Shown here: positions 17,227 to 25,531 of the stretch, one piece after another
Position numbering within the stretch: position 1 is the stretch's first letter
Layout: every line of letters starts with the position of its first letter
Assembly: GCF_900187265.1 (NCBI RefSeq)
Contig: NZ_LT906450.1
Span: 1,975,444-2,039,443 of the forward strand
Length of the DNA: 64,000 bases
Source: Rhodococcus rhodochrous
Lineage (GTDB): Bacteria; Actinomycetota; Actinomycetes; Mycobacteriales; Mycobacteriaceae
Direction of reading: 5' to 3'
The notes under the pieces: model-generated
Databases searched by the model: none
Told to the model about the DNA's origin: nothing
Seen by the model: only the letters and a program-made list of their open reading frames with translations
Translations under genes and position numbers: made by a program

Positions 17227-18614
17227 GGTACGGGCTCCGGTTCGCGGGATTCCACGTCGGCCCAGCGCTCGCGCACCGGCGCGTAGTCGAACGCGAGTGC
17301 GGCCTCCAGAGACTCGGCGAGGTTCAGCAGATCCGCGTCGCGTCCCTGCGCCGCCACGAGCTGAGCACCGATCGGGAGACCGTCGTGGACGCCGGCCGGC
17401 AGCGAGATCGCCGGAGTGGCGGCCACATTGAATGGGGACGTGAACGGGAAGGCGCCCCACAGCCAGTCCACCTTCTCACCGTCGATGGTCTTCGGCCGCT
17501 GGTCGTGTGGGAACGCGACCGTTGCCACCGTCGGGGTGAGAATCGCATCGAAGCGATGGAGGAAGGTATCGATGCGCCGGCGGAAGTCGAGCAGTGCCTG
17601 GCGGGCCACGGCGACATCCGCACTGCTCAACCGCATCGCGGCGCGCAGGCTCGCCTGCTCGTACGGGGTGAGCAACTCCGGCCGGTCGAGCAGGTGGGCC
17701 CGCTCGCGAAGTTCGTCGTCGAGCACGAGGGGGCCGAAGATCTCGTTCCATCCCTGGATCGGGATGTCGGTCTCGACGACCTCGTGCCCGAGATCGGACA
17801 GGGTGGCCGCGATCGACTCCAGGGTGCGGACGATCGCCGGATCGACGGGCCGGCCATCCGGGCGGGGACAGAAGGCGATCCGCCGGTTCGGCGCCGAGGC
17901 GCGGGCGAAGCTCGTCTCGGCGAGGACCTCGGTCATGATGCGGGCATCGTCCACCGACCAGGCGAGGGGCCCGGCGGTGACGAAATCCGTCATCGCCCGG
18001 AAACCGCGCTCGTCGGCACACAGGCCGGTGGTGGGCTTGTATCCCACGAGACCGCTGAAGGCCGCGGGGATCCGGATGGATCCGCCGCCGTCCGAACCGA
18101 GAGCGATCGTCGCGAGGCCGGCGCCGACCGAGGCCGCCGCGCCGCCGCTCGAACCGCCCGGGGTGCGCGTCGGGTCCCACGGATTGCCGGTCTCGGGTCC
18201 GAGCAGGTTGTCGCTGGTGGCGGACTGGCAGAACTCGGGCACGCTCGTCTTGCCGGGCATCACCGATCCTGCCGCGCGCAGCCGAGCGACGGCACCGGAA
18301 TCCGATCGGGCGACGCGCCCACGCTGGGTGAGCGACCCGAGTCCGGTCTCCGTGTCGGCCAGGTGGAAGGCGTCCTTGATGGACACCGGCACCCCGAGCA
18401 GGGGTGCACGCTCACCGCGGCGGTAGCGTTCGGCCGCCTCGGCGGCCTGCAACCGTGCCAGATCGGATGTGACGGTCACATATGCGCGCGCCTCCGGATC
18501 GAACCGGTCGATCCGGTCGAGGACCTGCTCGGTCACGTCGATCGGGTTCAGGTCGCCGCGCGCGTAGGCGTCGGTGAGCTCCCGGACGGGAAGGTGCAAC
18601 GGGTTGTCAGCCAT
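17223..18614 (-). CDS. amidase (amidase-signature family)
   Basis: 463 aa. Amidase-signature serine hydrolase with the Ser-cisSer-Lys triad in place: Lys80 (VPVSIKDAF), Ser155 in PGGSSGGAAASV and Ser179 in GSDGGGSIRIPA, with the classical 24-residue spacing between the serines. It hydrolyses an amide to a free acid and ammonia. The ATG at 18614 overlaps the stop of the upstream SDR by 8 nt (ATGGCTGA), and its own stop overlaps the crotonase start. In the operon it could release a carboxylate for the CoA ligase. Confidence 0.93.
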   Translation of the reverse strand: MADNPLHLPVRELTDAYARGDLNPIDVTEQVLDRIDRFDPEARAYVTVTSDLARLQAAEAAERYRRGERAPLLGVPVSIKDAFHLADTETGLGSLTQRGRVARSDSGAVARLRAAGSVMPGKTSVPEFCQSATSDNLLGPETGNPWDPTRTPGGSSGGAAASVGAGLATIALGSDGGGSIRIPAAFSGLVGYKPTTGLCADERGFRAMTDFVTAGPLAWSVDDARIMTEVLAETSFARASAPNRRIAFCPRPDGRPVDPAIVRTLESIAATLSDLGHEVVETDIPIQGWNEIFGPLVLDDELRERAHLLDRPELLTPYEQASLRAAMRLSSADVAVARQALLDFRRRIDTFLHRFDAILTPTVATVAFPHDQRPKTIDGEKVDWLWGAFPFTSPFNVAATPAISLPAGVHDGLPIGAQLVAAQGRDADLLNLAESLEAALAFDYAPVRERWADVESREPEPVP

Positions 18615-19368
18615 GCGGATGCACCCCACCACTGATGCCGTAGACCTCACCGGTGACGTAACCGGCGTCGGGTCCGACGAGGAACGAGACGAGACCGGCG
18701 ACGTCCTCGGGGCGGCCGACACGACCGACGCGGGAGCGGTTCTCCGCGTAGCCGGAGAAGAACTCGTCCGGGTAGATCTTGCGGAGGAAGTCGTTGTAGA
18801 TCAGGCCCGGAGTGATGGCGTTGACGCGGATGCCGTGCTTACCGTTCTCGGCGGCGGCGACGCGGGTGAGCGCGAGGACACCGGCCTTGGCGGCGGAGTA
18901 GGCGGCGCCGTGCTCGGTGCTGGTCTCGTAGGCGGCGATCGAGCTGATGTTGACGATGGCGCCGGAGTTGTTCTTCTGCATTACCGGAAGCGCGTAGCGC
19001 ATCGTGTAGAAGGTGCCGTTGAGGTCGACGTCGAGGCAACGCTTCCAGGTCTCCGAGGACATCTCGGCGACCGGCTCGATCTTGCTCCAGCCCGCGTTGT
19101 TGACGAGGACGTCGAGACGGCCCTTCTTCGAGGCGATCTCGGACACGACGGCCTCGACCCGGGACTCGTCGGTGACATCGAGTACGTAGTGGTCGAACTC
19201 GCGTCCGTGTTCGGCGGCCAGCTTCTCCGCGAGCTCCTGGGTGCGGCGCTCGTGGATGTCGGTGACGACGACATCGAAACCGTCTGCAGCGAGGCGGGTG
19301 GCGATCGCGGCGCCGATCCCGGCGCCCGCGGCAGCAGTGACGAGGGCGGTGGGGCGTTCTTGCATCAT
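18607..19368 (-). CDS. SDR-family (hydroxyacyl-CoA) dehydrogenase
   Basis: 253 aa classical SDR. The Rossmann motif is TAAAGAGIG; also present are LDVTDES, LVNNAGWSK, NISSIAAYE and the catalytic YSAAK; it ends YGISGGVHPHG. The context (CoA ligase, acyl-CoA dehydrogenase, hydratases) suggests oxidation of a 2- or 3-hydroxyacyl-CoA, for example a BadH-type 2-hydroxycyclohexanecarboxyl-CoA. This is inference. It has an AAAGG ribosome site and lies 50 nt downstream of the fused ligase/hydrolase gene. Confidence 0.9.
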   Translation of the reverse strand: MMQERPTALVTAAAGAGIGAAIATRLAADGFDVVVTDIHERRTQELAEKLAAEHGREFDHYVLDVTDESRVEAVVSEIASKKGRLDVLVNNAGWSKIEPVAEMSSETWKRCLDVDLNGTFYTMRYALPVMQKNNSGAIVNISSIAAYETSTEHGAAYSAAKAGVLALTRVAAAENGKHGIRVNAITPGLIYNDFLRKIYPDEFFSGYAENRSRVGRVGRPEDVAGLVSFLVGPDAGYVTGEVYGISGGVHPHG

Positions 19369-19418
19369 GGAGCCTTTCGGAAGAGCGGTGTGTCGGAAGT
19401 ATTCGGTCGCAGTGCTTC

Positions 19419-21824
19419 TCAGGGGAGAAGGCCGCGGAGGATCTCGATCGACCGTTCCGGCTGATCGACGAGCATCAGGTGCCCGGCGCCGGTGATCTCG
19501 TGATAGGTGGCGTGCTCGATCGCGCCGAGGATGATGTCCGCGGCCTTCTTCGGGCAGAAGGTGTCGTGGTCGGCGCCGACGACCGCGACCTCGGTGTCGG
19601 GCGCGATGCGGGAGAGCTCGGGCGTCAGCGGCGCGTCGACGAGTGCGGCCATCGCGGTGGATGCGTTGATGTAACCCTGCGCTGCACCGACCGCCTCGAG
19701 GCGGAAGTCCGTGACGGCGTCGAGGTCGGAGTCCGGGTTGTGCAGGGCGGCGGCGGTGTCGTCGCGGAGGGCGGAGCGCTGCGCCTCGCCGTCGTCACCG
19801 CGGAACAGCTCGATGCGCCCGGCGTAGAAGCCGGCAGCACCGCGGCCGACGACGCTCGAGGTGCCCAGTGCGACGACCTTCGTCACGAGATCGGGGCGCT
19901 CGGCCGCGGCCGAGAGGACGACGGTGCCGCCGAGGGAGAAGCCGACGCAGATCGCGGGACCGGTGACCTCCTCGAGGAAGGCGATCAGATCGTCGCGCAG
20001 CTGGGCGAGCGTGCCCTCGGGCGAACCGACGGTGGTGCGTCCGTGCCCGCGGAGGTCGTAGGCGTAGGTGGTGACCGGCAGGCCGGCCTCCTGAACGGCG
20101 CGCCAGCTGCGGTGATCCTCGGCGAGGCCGTGGATCAGCACGACCGCAGGGCCCTCACCGGCGCGGGTGTAGGTCACGTCGATGTCGCGGAGCGTGACGG
20201 TCTGCGTCGTGAGCTCGACGGTGCTGCTGGTCATATCTTCTCCTGACGAGATCAGTTCTCTGAGAACGTTCTTGCGGATCTTCCCGGCGGGGGTCTCCGG
20301 CATGCTGGGCAGGACGCGGATCGATTCCGGCCACAGCCGCCGGGGCACGTCGCGCTCCGCGAGCCACCCGACGAGTTCGTCGAGGGTCGGGGCGGTGCCG
20401 AGCGGCTGGATCACCGCGCAGATGCGTTCGCCGAGTCGTTCGTCGGGGCTGCCGACGACGGCCACGCGTGCGATCTGCGGGTGTCCGGAGATGGCGTTCT
20501 CGATCTCGACGGGGGAGATGTTCACGCCACCGCGGATGATGAGGTCCTTGAGGCGTCCGGTCAGGCGCAGATAGCCGTTGTCGTCGACGATGCCGGTGTC
20601 GCCGGTGCGGAACCAGCCGTCGGTCGTGAACGAGTCACGGTAGAGCTGCTCCTGGCCGATGTATCCGAGGAAGAGCGACGGGGTGCGCATGACGATCTCG
20701 CCGTCGGTCCCGCGCGGTGCGAGCGTGCCGTCCTCACGGACGACCTCGAGGGTGACACCGGGCATCACCTTGCCGCAGGTGTACGCGACGAGCTCGGTGG
20801 AGTCGTCGGGGAGGCTCGAAGTCGCTCCACCCTCGCTCATCGCCCAGATCGCCGCGATACGGGTGTCGGGCATCTGCTCCTGCGCCAGTTCGATGAGGCT
20901 CGGGGCGACGGGGGCACCGCCGCACAGGAAGATCCGCATCCCGGCCAGCTTCGGGGTGGTGGAATCCCATGCGGTGTCGACAATGTCCTTGAGGAAAGGA
21001 GTTGCGGCGACAGTGATCTCGCAGCCGTGCTGTTCGACGAGTTCGAGGGCGCGGCGCGGGTCCCAGGCGTCCTGGAGGATCAGTGCCGCACCGGTCATCA
21101 GCGACATCCGGGCGCCGTGCCAGAAACCCGTGCTGTGGCCGAGCGGAGAGGGCATGAAGATCGGACGCTCACCGGAGACCTCGTAGCGGTCGATGACCAT
21201 CCGGTTGTAGGCACTCAGACTCGCCTCGGAATGCGCGATCGCCTTCGACTTCCCGGTGGTGCTCGACGAGAACAGGACGTGCACGAGATCGTCCGGGTAG
21301 GCGGGGATCGTCGCGTGCGGACCGTCGAAGCTGCGCCAGGTGCGGGTTCCATCCTGGCCGTCGACCAGGAGGATCTGCACCTCACGTCCGAGTTCTGCTG
21401 CCAGGACCTCGGATTCGGCGACGAAGTCGCGGCCGCGGTGCGAGCGGGGGAGGACGACGGCCTTCGCGCCGACGAGATTCGCGGTGTAGGCGATGGATCG
21501 GGGATCGGTGGTCACCGGCAGGGTCCCGGCGACCATCTCGCCGCGGACCACTCCGAGATAGGCACCCATCCATTCGGTCCAGTTGGGCATGCAGACGATC
21601 ACCATGTCGCCCCGGCCCAGACCGTGGGCGACGAGTTCGTGCTCGATGTCCGCGGCGAGCTCCCACAGTTCGGCGCGGGTCAGGGAGTGGCCCCGGTCGT
21701 CGCGAACGGCGAGGGCGTGGGGGTCGCTGTCGAGGTGCCCGAGGAACAGATCGAGAGGAGTCCGGGCGCCGGCGACGTGGCCGGCCGGCGCTGCGGTGGC
21801 GAGTGTGGTTGCACGGGAATTCAC
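19419..21824 (-). CDS. acyl-CoA synthetase fused in frame to alpha/beta hydrolase
   Basis: 801 aa. Residues 1-530 are a complete ANL-family acyl-CoA ligase: FSSSTTGKSKAIAHS (P-loop), FMPSPLGHSTGFWHG, WAMSEGG, GWFRTGDTG, RLKDLIIRGGVNISP and the C-terminal lysine motif PAGKIRKNVLREL. It resembles cyclohexanecarboxylate-CoA ligases (AliA type). Residues 531-801 are a complete alpha/beta hydrolase: LIHGLAEDHRSW, YDLRGHGRT, nucleophile elbow GFSLGG, late VVGADHD and ITGAGHLM. An internal ATG at 20234 (residue 531) has a perfectly placed AGGAGA, so the hydrolase may also be made alone. The ligase ends where single-domain ligases end, so this looks like two genes joined by loss of a stop or by a one-base indel. 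GTG start with GGAG upstream. Confidence 0.87.
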   Translation of the reverse strand: MNSRATTLATAAPAGHVAGARTPLDLFLGHLDSDPHALAVRDDRGHSLTRAELWELAADIEHELVAHGLGRGDMVIVCMPNWTEWMGAYLGVVRGEMVAGTLPVTTDPRSIAYTANLVGAKAVVLPRSHRGRDFVAESEVLAAELGREVQILLVDGQDGTRTWRSFDGPHATIPAYPDDLVHVLFSSSTTGKSKAIAHSEASLSAYNRMVIDRYEVSGERPIFMPSPLGHSTGFWHGARMSLMTGAALILQDAWDPRRALELVEQHGCEITVAATPFLKDIVDTAWDSTTPKLAGMRIFLCGGAPVAPSLIELAQEQMPDTRIAAIWAMSEGGATSSLPDDSTELVAYTCGKVMPGVTLEVVREDGTLAPRGTDGEIVMRTPSLFLGYIGQEQLYRDSFTTDGWFRTGDTGIVDDNGYLRLTGRLKDLIIRGGVNISPVEIENAISGHPQIARVAVVGSPDERLGERICAVIQPLGTAPTLDELVGWLAERDVPRRLWPESIRVLPSMPETPAGKIRKNVLRELISSGEDMTSSTVELTTQTVTLRDIDVTYTRAGEGPAVVLIHGLAEDHRSWRAVQEAGLPVTTYAYDLRGHGRTTVGSPEGTLAQLRDDLIAFLEEVTGPAICVGFSLGGTVVLSAAAERPDLVTKVVALGTSSVVGRGAAGFYAGRIELFRGDDGEAQRSALRDDTAAALHNPDSDLDAVTDFRLEAVGAAQGYINASTAMAALVDAPLTPELSRIAPDTEVAVVGADHDTFCPKKAADIILGAIEHATYHEITGAGHLMLVDQPERSIEILRGLLP

Positions 21825-21914
21825 AGGGACTCCGTTCGAGGAAACGATGAAGAAGAAGGGCGCTGAGGGTCTGCGCGGTGTTGTTGAGACGATTCTGGGG
21901 GAGTAACGTGGCTC

Positions 21915-21932
21915 ACGTCAAGAGAGTGACGT
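21915..21932. promoter_or_regulatory. palindrome between divergent ligase and TetR genes, candidate TetR operator
   Basis: ACGTCA at 21915-21920 and TGACGT at 21927-21932 form a 6-6-6 palindrome, midway between the two divergent starts, followed by a T6 run at 21935-21940. Size and place suit a TetR-family operator. Confidence 0.45.
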
Positions 21933-21999
21933 CGCTTTTTTGTTAACTCCGATGACGATCGTGTTGACCGGTTACGATTCCCGCAACGAAAGGAGGGAC

Positions 22000-22617
22000 A
22001 TGCCGCACCTACCGAACACCACCAAGGGGCGTCGCACCCGGACGAAACTGCTGGAAGCGGCCCGCGCGGTCTTCGCCCGCGACGGCTACGTCGGTGCCAC
22101 CATGAGTGGTGTGGCGACGGAAGCGGGAATGTCGCTCGGGGGGCTGTACAGGTACTTCGGCGACAAGGAGGATCTGTTCTCTGCGCTGATCGCCGACACG
22201 CACGACGACCTGTTCCGTGCCAGTGGGGCAACCGAGCATCGCATCGAGGACGATCCCTACCAGGCGCTGCTCGAAGCGAACACCGGTTATCTGACGCACT
22301 ACTACGACAACCGCGACATCATGCGCACGCTGGTCGAGGCGGCGAACGTCGATCCGCAGTTCCGGCAGTTCTGGTGGCAGATGCGCAACCGGCACATCGA
22401 CCGCTTCACCACCGTCCTGCGGGTCAAGTGCGGGATGGACGAGGTCGACGGCGTCGACATCAGGGGCATGGTCGAAGCCGTGGCGTGCATGGTGGAGCAG
22501 TCGGCCTATGTCTGGTACGCCCAGGAGGAGATGCAGGCCGTGCCCATGCCTCTCGAACATGCCGCGCAGATCGTGACGCGGATCTGGCACTGCGCGTTCT
22601 TCGCTCCGGAGAGCTGA
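22000..22617 (+). CDS. TetR-family transcriptional regulator
   Basis: 205 aa. The N-terminal HTH covers about residues 10-56 (TRTKLLEAARAVFARDGYVGATMSGVATEAGMSLGGLYRYFGDKEDLF in pattern: helix, turn, recognition helix ending LYRYFGDKE). The ligand-binding C-terminal domain is unassigned. The start at 22000 has a full AGGAGG seven bases upstream (21991). It is divergent from the CoA-ligase operon, so it is probably the local repressor responding to an acyl-CoA or acid. It also lies just upstream of the dmm operon, separated from it by a hairpin terminator. Confidence 0.92.
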   Translation: MPHLPNTTKGRRTRTKLLEAARAVFARDGYVGATMSGVATEAGMSLGGLYRYFGDKEDLFSALIADTHDDLFRASGATEHRIEDDPYQALLEANTGYLTHYYDNRDIMRTLVEAANVDPQFRQFWWQMRNRHIDRFTTVLRVKCGMDEVDGVDIRGMVEAVACMVEQSAYVWYAQEEMQAVPMPLEHAAQIVTRIWHCAFFAPES

Positions 22618-22626
22618 CGAATACCT

Positions 22627-22664
22627 CGTTCGGGCCGTGGACCTCGATGTCCGCGGCCCGAACG
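22627..22664 (+). terminator. hairpin after the tetR gene
   Basis: 11-bp perfect outer stem CGTTCGGGCCG / CGGCCCGAACG (22627-22637, 22654-22664), extended inward by GGAC/GTCC pairing. It starts 9 nt after the stop. There is no strong U-tract. Confidence 0.65.
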
Positions 22665-22807
22665 TCGTGCCCCGAGAGGAATCGGTTACACGCGTTAACC
22701 GAGTGGCAACCCATCGCTGTGTTTCTTCCCATTATCGTCTGTTTCACGTCAGCGATCGGTATCAACCACACCCGGCGTGTCCACGCCGGTCCTCCCGAGG
22801 AGTTCTC

Positions 22808-22873
22808 ATGCCCGAGATCGACACCACTGCAACCGCTTTCCTGCCGTTTCGGACTGGCGGAAGGCGCAGGTGA
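22808..22873 (+). CDS. short upstream ORF before dmmA (possible leader peptide)
   Basis: 21 codons, MPEIDTTATAFLPFRTGG plus RRR. It has a well-placed GAGGAG ribosome site (22798-22803) and stops 4 nt before the GTG chosen for dmmA. Either it is a translational coupling leader, or the true dmmA N-terminus is here and a frameshift separates it. The family's N-terminus is variable, so sequence alone does not settle this. Confidence 0.3.
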   Translation: MPEIDTTATAFLPFRTGGRRR

Positions 22874-22877
22874 TCGC

Positions 22878-23393
22878 GTGAGCGTCTGTATGGGCACCAC
22901 CAGCGTCCCGAGGTGGGACGAGGAACGACGCATCGCCGGCGGGGGTCGCTACGTGACCGTCCTGTCCTTCGGTGACGCCGCCCTGGACCGGGCGCGCAGT
23001 CTCGTGTCGTCCTTCGGGGGTCGTCGTGTCGACTGGATCCGCCTTCCGGAGGAGTGGGGTGACACCGCCGCACAGATCCTGGAGCGGCAGGCGAGCGCAG
23101 CTCGTGTGGGATGGCGCCTCATGCTGGTCGGACCGGAAGCGACAGTGCTCGCGGCACGATCGGCGGCCGTGGCCGCAGGACTCCTCGACGACGAGATCCT
23201 TCCCCTCCCCGTGGATTCGGGGACGCGCACCGTCTACTGCGCGCACTGCCATTCGACGCACGTCGCCGACGTCGCGGTCGGACAGTCCAGCACCTGCCCG
23301 ACCTGCGCCTCGGGACTCGTCGTCCACCACCATGTCTCCCGCCTGCACGCCGCCTATCTCGGCTTCGCCGTCGACGCGGAGGAACGCCCATGA
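22878..23393 (+). CDS. dmmA: DmmA-like dimethylamine monooxygenase subunit
   Basis: 171 aa from GTG 22878 (ATG 22890 is an alternative). A Rossmann-like N-terminal part (RYVTVLSFGDAALDRARSLV, LMLVGPEATVLAARSAA) is followed by a C-terminal zinc-ribbon/rubredoxin-like knuckle: Cys121-x2-Cys124 and Cys140-x2-Cys143, then HHHVSRLHAAYLGF. This architecture and the next two genes match DmmA of bacterial dimethylamine monooxygenase. The stop overlaps the reductase start (ATGA). It is thought to be a redox or assembly partner of the heme demethylase. Confidence 0.78.
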   Translation: MSVCMGTTSVPRWDEERRIAGGGRYVTVLSFGDAALDRARSLVSSFGGRRVDWIRLPEEWGDTAAQILERQASAARVGWRLMLVGPEATVLAARSAAVAAGLLDDEILPLPVDSGTRTVYCAHCHSTHVADVAVGQSSTCPTCASGLVVHHHVSRLHAAYLGFAVDAEERP

Positions 23394-24385
23394 CGCTGAC
23401 ATCCGACGTCCCGGTGCGGAACTCGGCCGGCGGAACGGAACTGCAGTTGACGGTCGCGGAGACGATCGCGCTGACGCCCACCGTGCGACACGTCCGCCTC
23501 GTGGACCCTGCCGGCCGCACGCTTCCCTCCTTCACGCCCGGTAGTCACGTCGTCCTCACCTGCGGCACCGGACCCGGCGGGCGACCGCGGCGCAACTCGT
23601 ATTCCCTGACCGGTCCCGCTTTCGAACCCGACCACTACGCGATCTCGGTGCGGCTGGAGGAATCCGGTCGCGGCGGGTCGCAGTGGGTCCACGATCTTCA
23701 GGTCGGTGACCGAGTCCCGGTCGGCACACCGCGCAGCGCATTCGCTCCGATCCTCACGGCCCGGCACCATCTGCTGGTCGCGGGTGGAATCGGGATCACG
23801 CCGATCCTGTCCCATGTCCGCGCGGCCGTGCAGTGGGGTCGATCGTTCGAGGTGCATTACGCCTTCCGCGACGGCGACGGTGCCCACCTCGACGAACTGC
23901 ATGACCTGTGCGGACCGCGTCTGTACATCTACACGGCGCGCGAGGTCTTCCGGAAGCGGATGGGGCAGGCGCTGCTGGAGCAGCCCATCGGCACCCACCT
24001 CTACATGTGCGGTCCGACCGGTCTCGTCGACGACCTCTGTGAACGTGCGGGTCGCGCGGGGTGGCCCGACGCGCGTGTGCACTACGAGCACTTCCGGGTC
24101 GGCGACCTCGACCCGGGAGAACCGTTCACCGCACATCTGACCCGCCGCGTCATCGACGTCACCGTCGACTCGGGCGTCAGCCTGCTCGACGCACTCGAAA
24201 GTCGTGGCGTCGCAGTGCCCAATCTGTGCAGGCAGGGCGTGTGCGGTGAGTGCCGGCTGCCCGTCATGAGCGGAGGGATCGACCACCGTGATCTGTACCT
24301 GAGCGCTGCGGAGAAGGAAGCGGGAGACTGCGTGATGCCGTGCGTCTCCCGAGCGAACGGCCCACGATTGGAGCTGGATCTGTGA
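23390..24385 (+). CDS. ferredoxin reductase of N-demethylase (vanillate/phthalate dioxygenase reductase type)
   Basis: 331 aa. Flavin domain with RRNSYSLTG (isoalloxazine/phosphate binding) and NAD domain starting LLVAGGIGITPILSHV and containing YMCGPTGLVD. The C-terminal plant-type [2Fe-2S] domain has Cys280-x4-Cys285-x2-Cys288 and Cys318. This is the one-chain reductase used by VanAB and phthalate dioxygenase. Here it overlaps dmmA by 4 nt and the heme protein gene by 4 nt (GTGA), so it should pass NAD(P)H electrons to the demethylase. Confidence 0.9.
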   Translation: MTLTSDVPVRNSAGGTELQLTVAETIALTPTVRHVRLVDPAGRTLPSFTPGSHVVLTCGTGPGGRPRRNSYSLTGPAFEPDHYAISVRLEESGRGGSQWVHDLQVGDRVPVGTPRSAFAPILTARHHLLVAGGIGITPILSHVRAAVQWGRSFEVHYAFRDGDGAHLDELHDLCGPRLYIYTAREVFRKRMGQALLEQPIGTHLYMCGPTGLVDDLCERAGRAGWPDARVHYEHFRVGDLDPGEPFTAHLTRRVIDVTVDSGVSLLDALESRGVAVPNLCRQGVCGECRLPVMSGGIDHRDLYLSAAEKEAGDCVMPCVSRANGPRLELDL

Positions 24386-25407
24386 GTACGACAATCGATC
24401 TCGCCGTCCGCGACGACGACCTCGGGCTTCCCGATCGGATCGCGCGCTTCCCGTTTCCGTTCACTCGTGACACCTATCGCTACAGCACCAACGTCGAACC
24501 CGCCGGGAGTCCCGTTGCGACCGCCGCGGGCGGATGGGGCCGGCATCCCGTCGACATCGACGGCCACTATCTCGACGACCTCACCGAACGAGAGCGCATC
24601 CTCGGTGCCGACCCGACCCGGTTCCAGTCCCTGCCGCACATGGAGATCGCGCAGTGGGACGCGATGGTCACGCTCATGCGGATGCTCGCCGACGCGTACC
24701 CGGAGACCTTCGCACTCGAACGCGACGGTGAGGCGCGACTGTTCGTCAATCGCGCGCTCGGCGTCGAACAGTCCTTCGTCTTCGGTGATCGGTCGACGCT
24801 GCCCGACCCACCGCTGCGGTTCATCGGCAGGCACCTCCAGGAGGACGTCGTCCTGCTCGACCAGCGCGAAGGTGCCCTCTGGGGTGATGCCGGCCTGGTC
24901 ACTTTCGCGGCCGACTGGTCGCTGCGATTCGACGTCGGCATGAGTTTCCGCCAGATCCACGGGCCGGTCCCGCGCGTCCACACCGAAGGAGTGATCCCGC
25001 GCGCCGAGCAGTTCCTCATGGGACTGCAGGCGGGACAGTGCTACCGACGCACGAACTGGTCGCTCAGCGTCGACCGGCGACTCGACCAGTCCACCGAGAC
25101 CTATCCCGAATGGGGCCGCGACCGCCGACTGCTCGCCGAGGGGCCGCTCGAGGACGTCGGACGACGCCTGCACCTCCGCGTCGAGATCCAGCACCTCGTG
25201 CGTCTCGGCGTCTCCGGCGCGATCATGTTCCTCATCCGCACGCACCTGTTGTCGTTCGAGGACATAGCCCGGGTGCCCGAGTGGGCCGCGCGTCTCCACT
25301 CGGTTCTCGACGAACTTCCCGACGACATGGCCGATTACAAGGGCATCATGCGTACCCGCGGGCCGGGTCTGCGTTGGCTGCGTACCTACGGCGGCGTCCG
25401 ATCCTGA
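24382..25407 (+). CDS. heme-dependent oxidative N-demethylase (HODM, DUF3445)
   Basis: 341 aa, GTG start inside the GTGA overlap. It matches the HODM family: RFPFPFTRDTYRYSTNV at the start, LDDLTERERIL, LVTFAADWSLRFDVGMSF, IHGPVP, RTNWSLSVD and LRVEIQHLVRLG...AIMFLIRTHLL. These proteins bind heme and a transferred reducing equivalent and oxidatively remove a methyl group from dimethylamine, giving methylamine and formaldehyde. Length and three-gene context are typical. Other secondary amines are possible substrates. I did not assign a dmm letter because naming differs between organisms. Confidence 0.85.
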   Translation: MSTTIDLAVRDDDLGLPDRIARFPFPFTRDTYRYSTNVEPAGSPVATAAGGWGRHPVDIDGHYLDDLTERERILGADPTRFQSLPHMEIAQWDAMVTLMRMLADAYPETFALERDGEARLFVNRALGVEQSFVFGDRSTLPDPPLRFIGRHLQEDVVLLDQREGALWGDAGLVTFAADWSLRFDVGMSFRQIHGPVPRVHTEGVIPRAEQFLMGLQAGQCYRRTNWSLSVDRRLDQSTETYPEWGRDRRLLAEGPLEDVGRRLHLRVEIQHLVRLGVSGAIMFLIRTHLLSFEDIARVPEWAARLHSVLDELPDDMADYKGIMRTRGPGLRWLRTYGGVRS

Positions 25408-25531
25408 ACGCAGAACGAGGGGGAGGTTGTGTGCGGAATTTTTGATGGACACGCACCCAACCTCCCCGCAGTTCTCGATTCGGCTCGTCGGTAGCCCTCC
25501 TGCGTCGGACACCACCTCTACGATGTCGGCC

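Noticed and set aside
21847-21906. 19-codon frame starting MKKKGAEGLRG upstream of the TetR gene
   Set aside because: It has no good ribosome site and lies in the leader of the divergent ligase gene.
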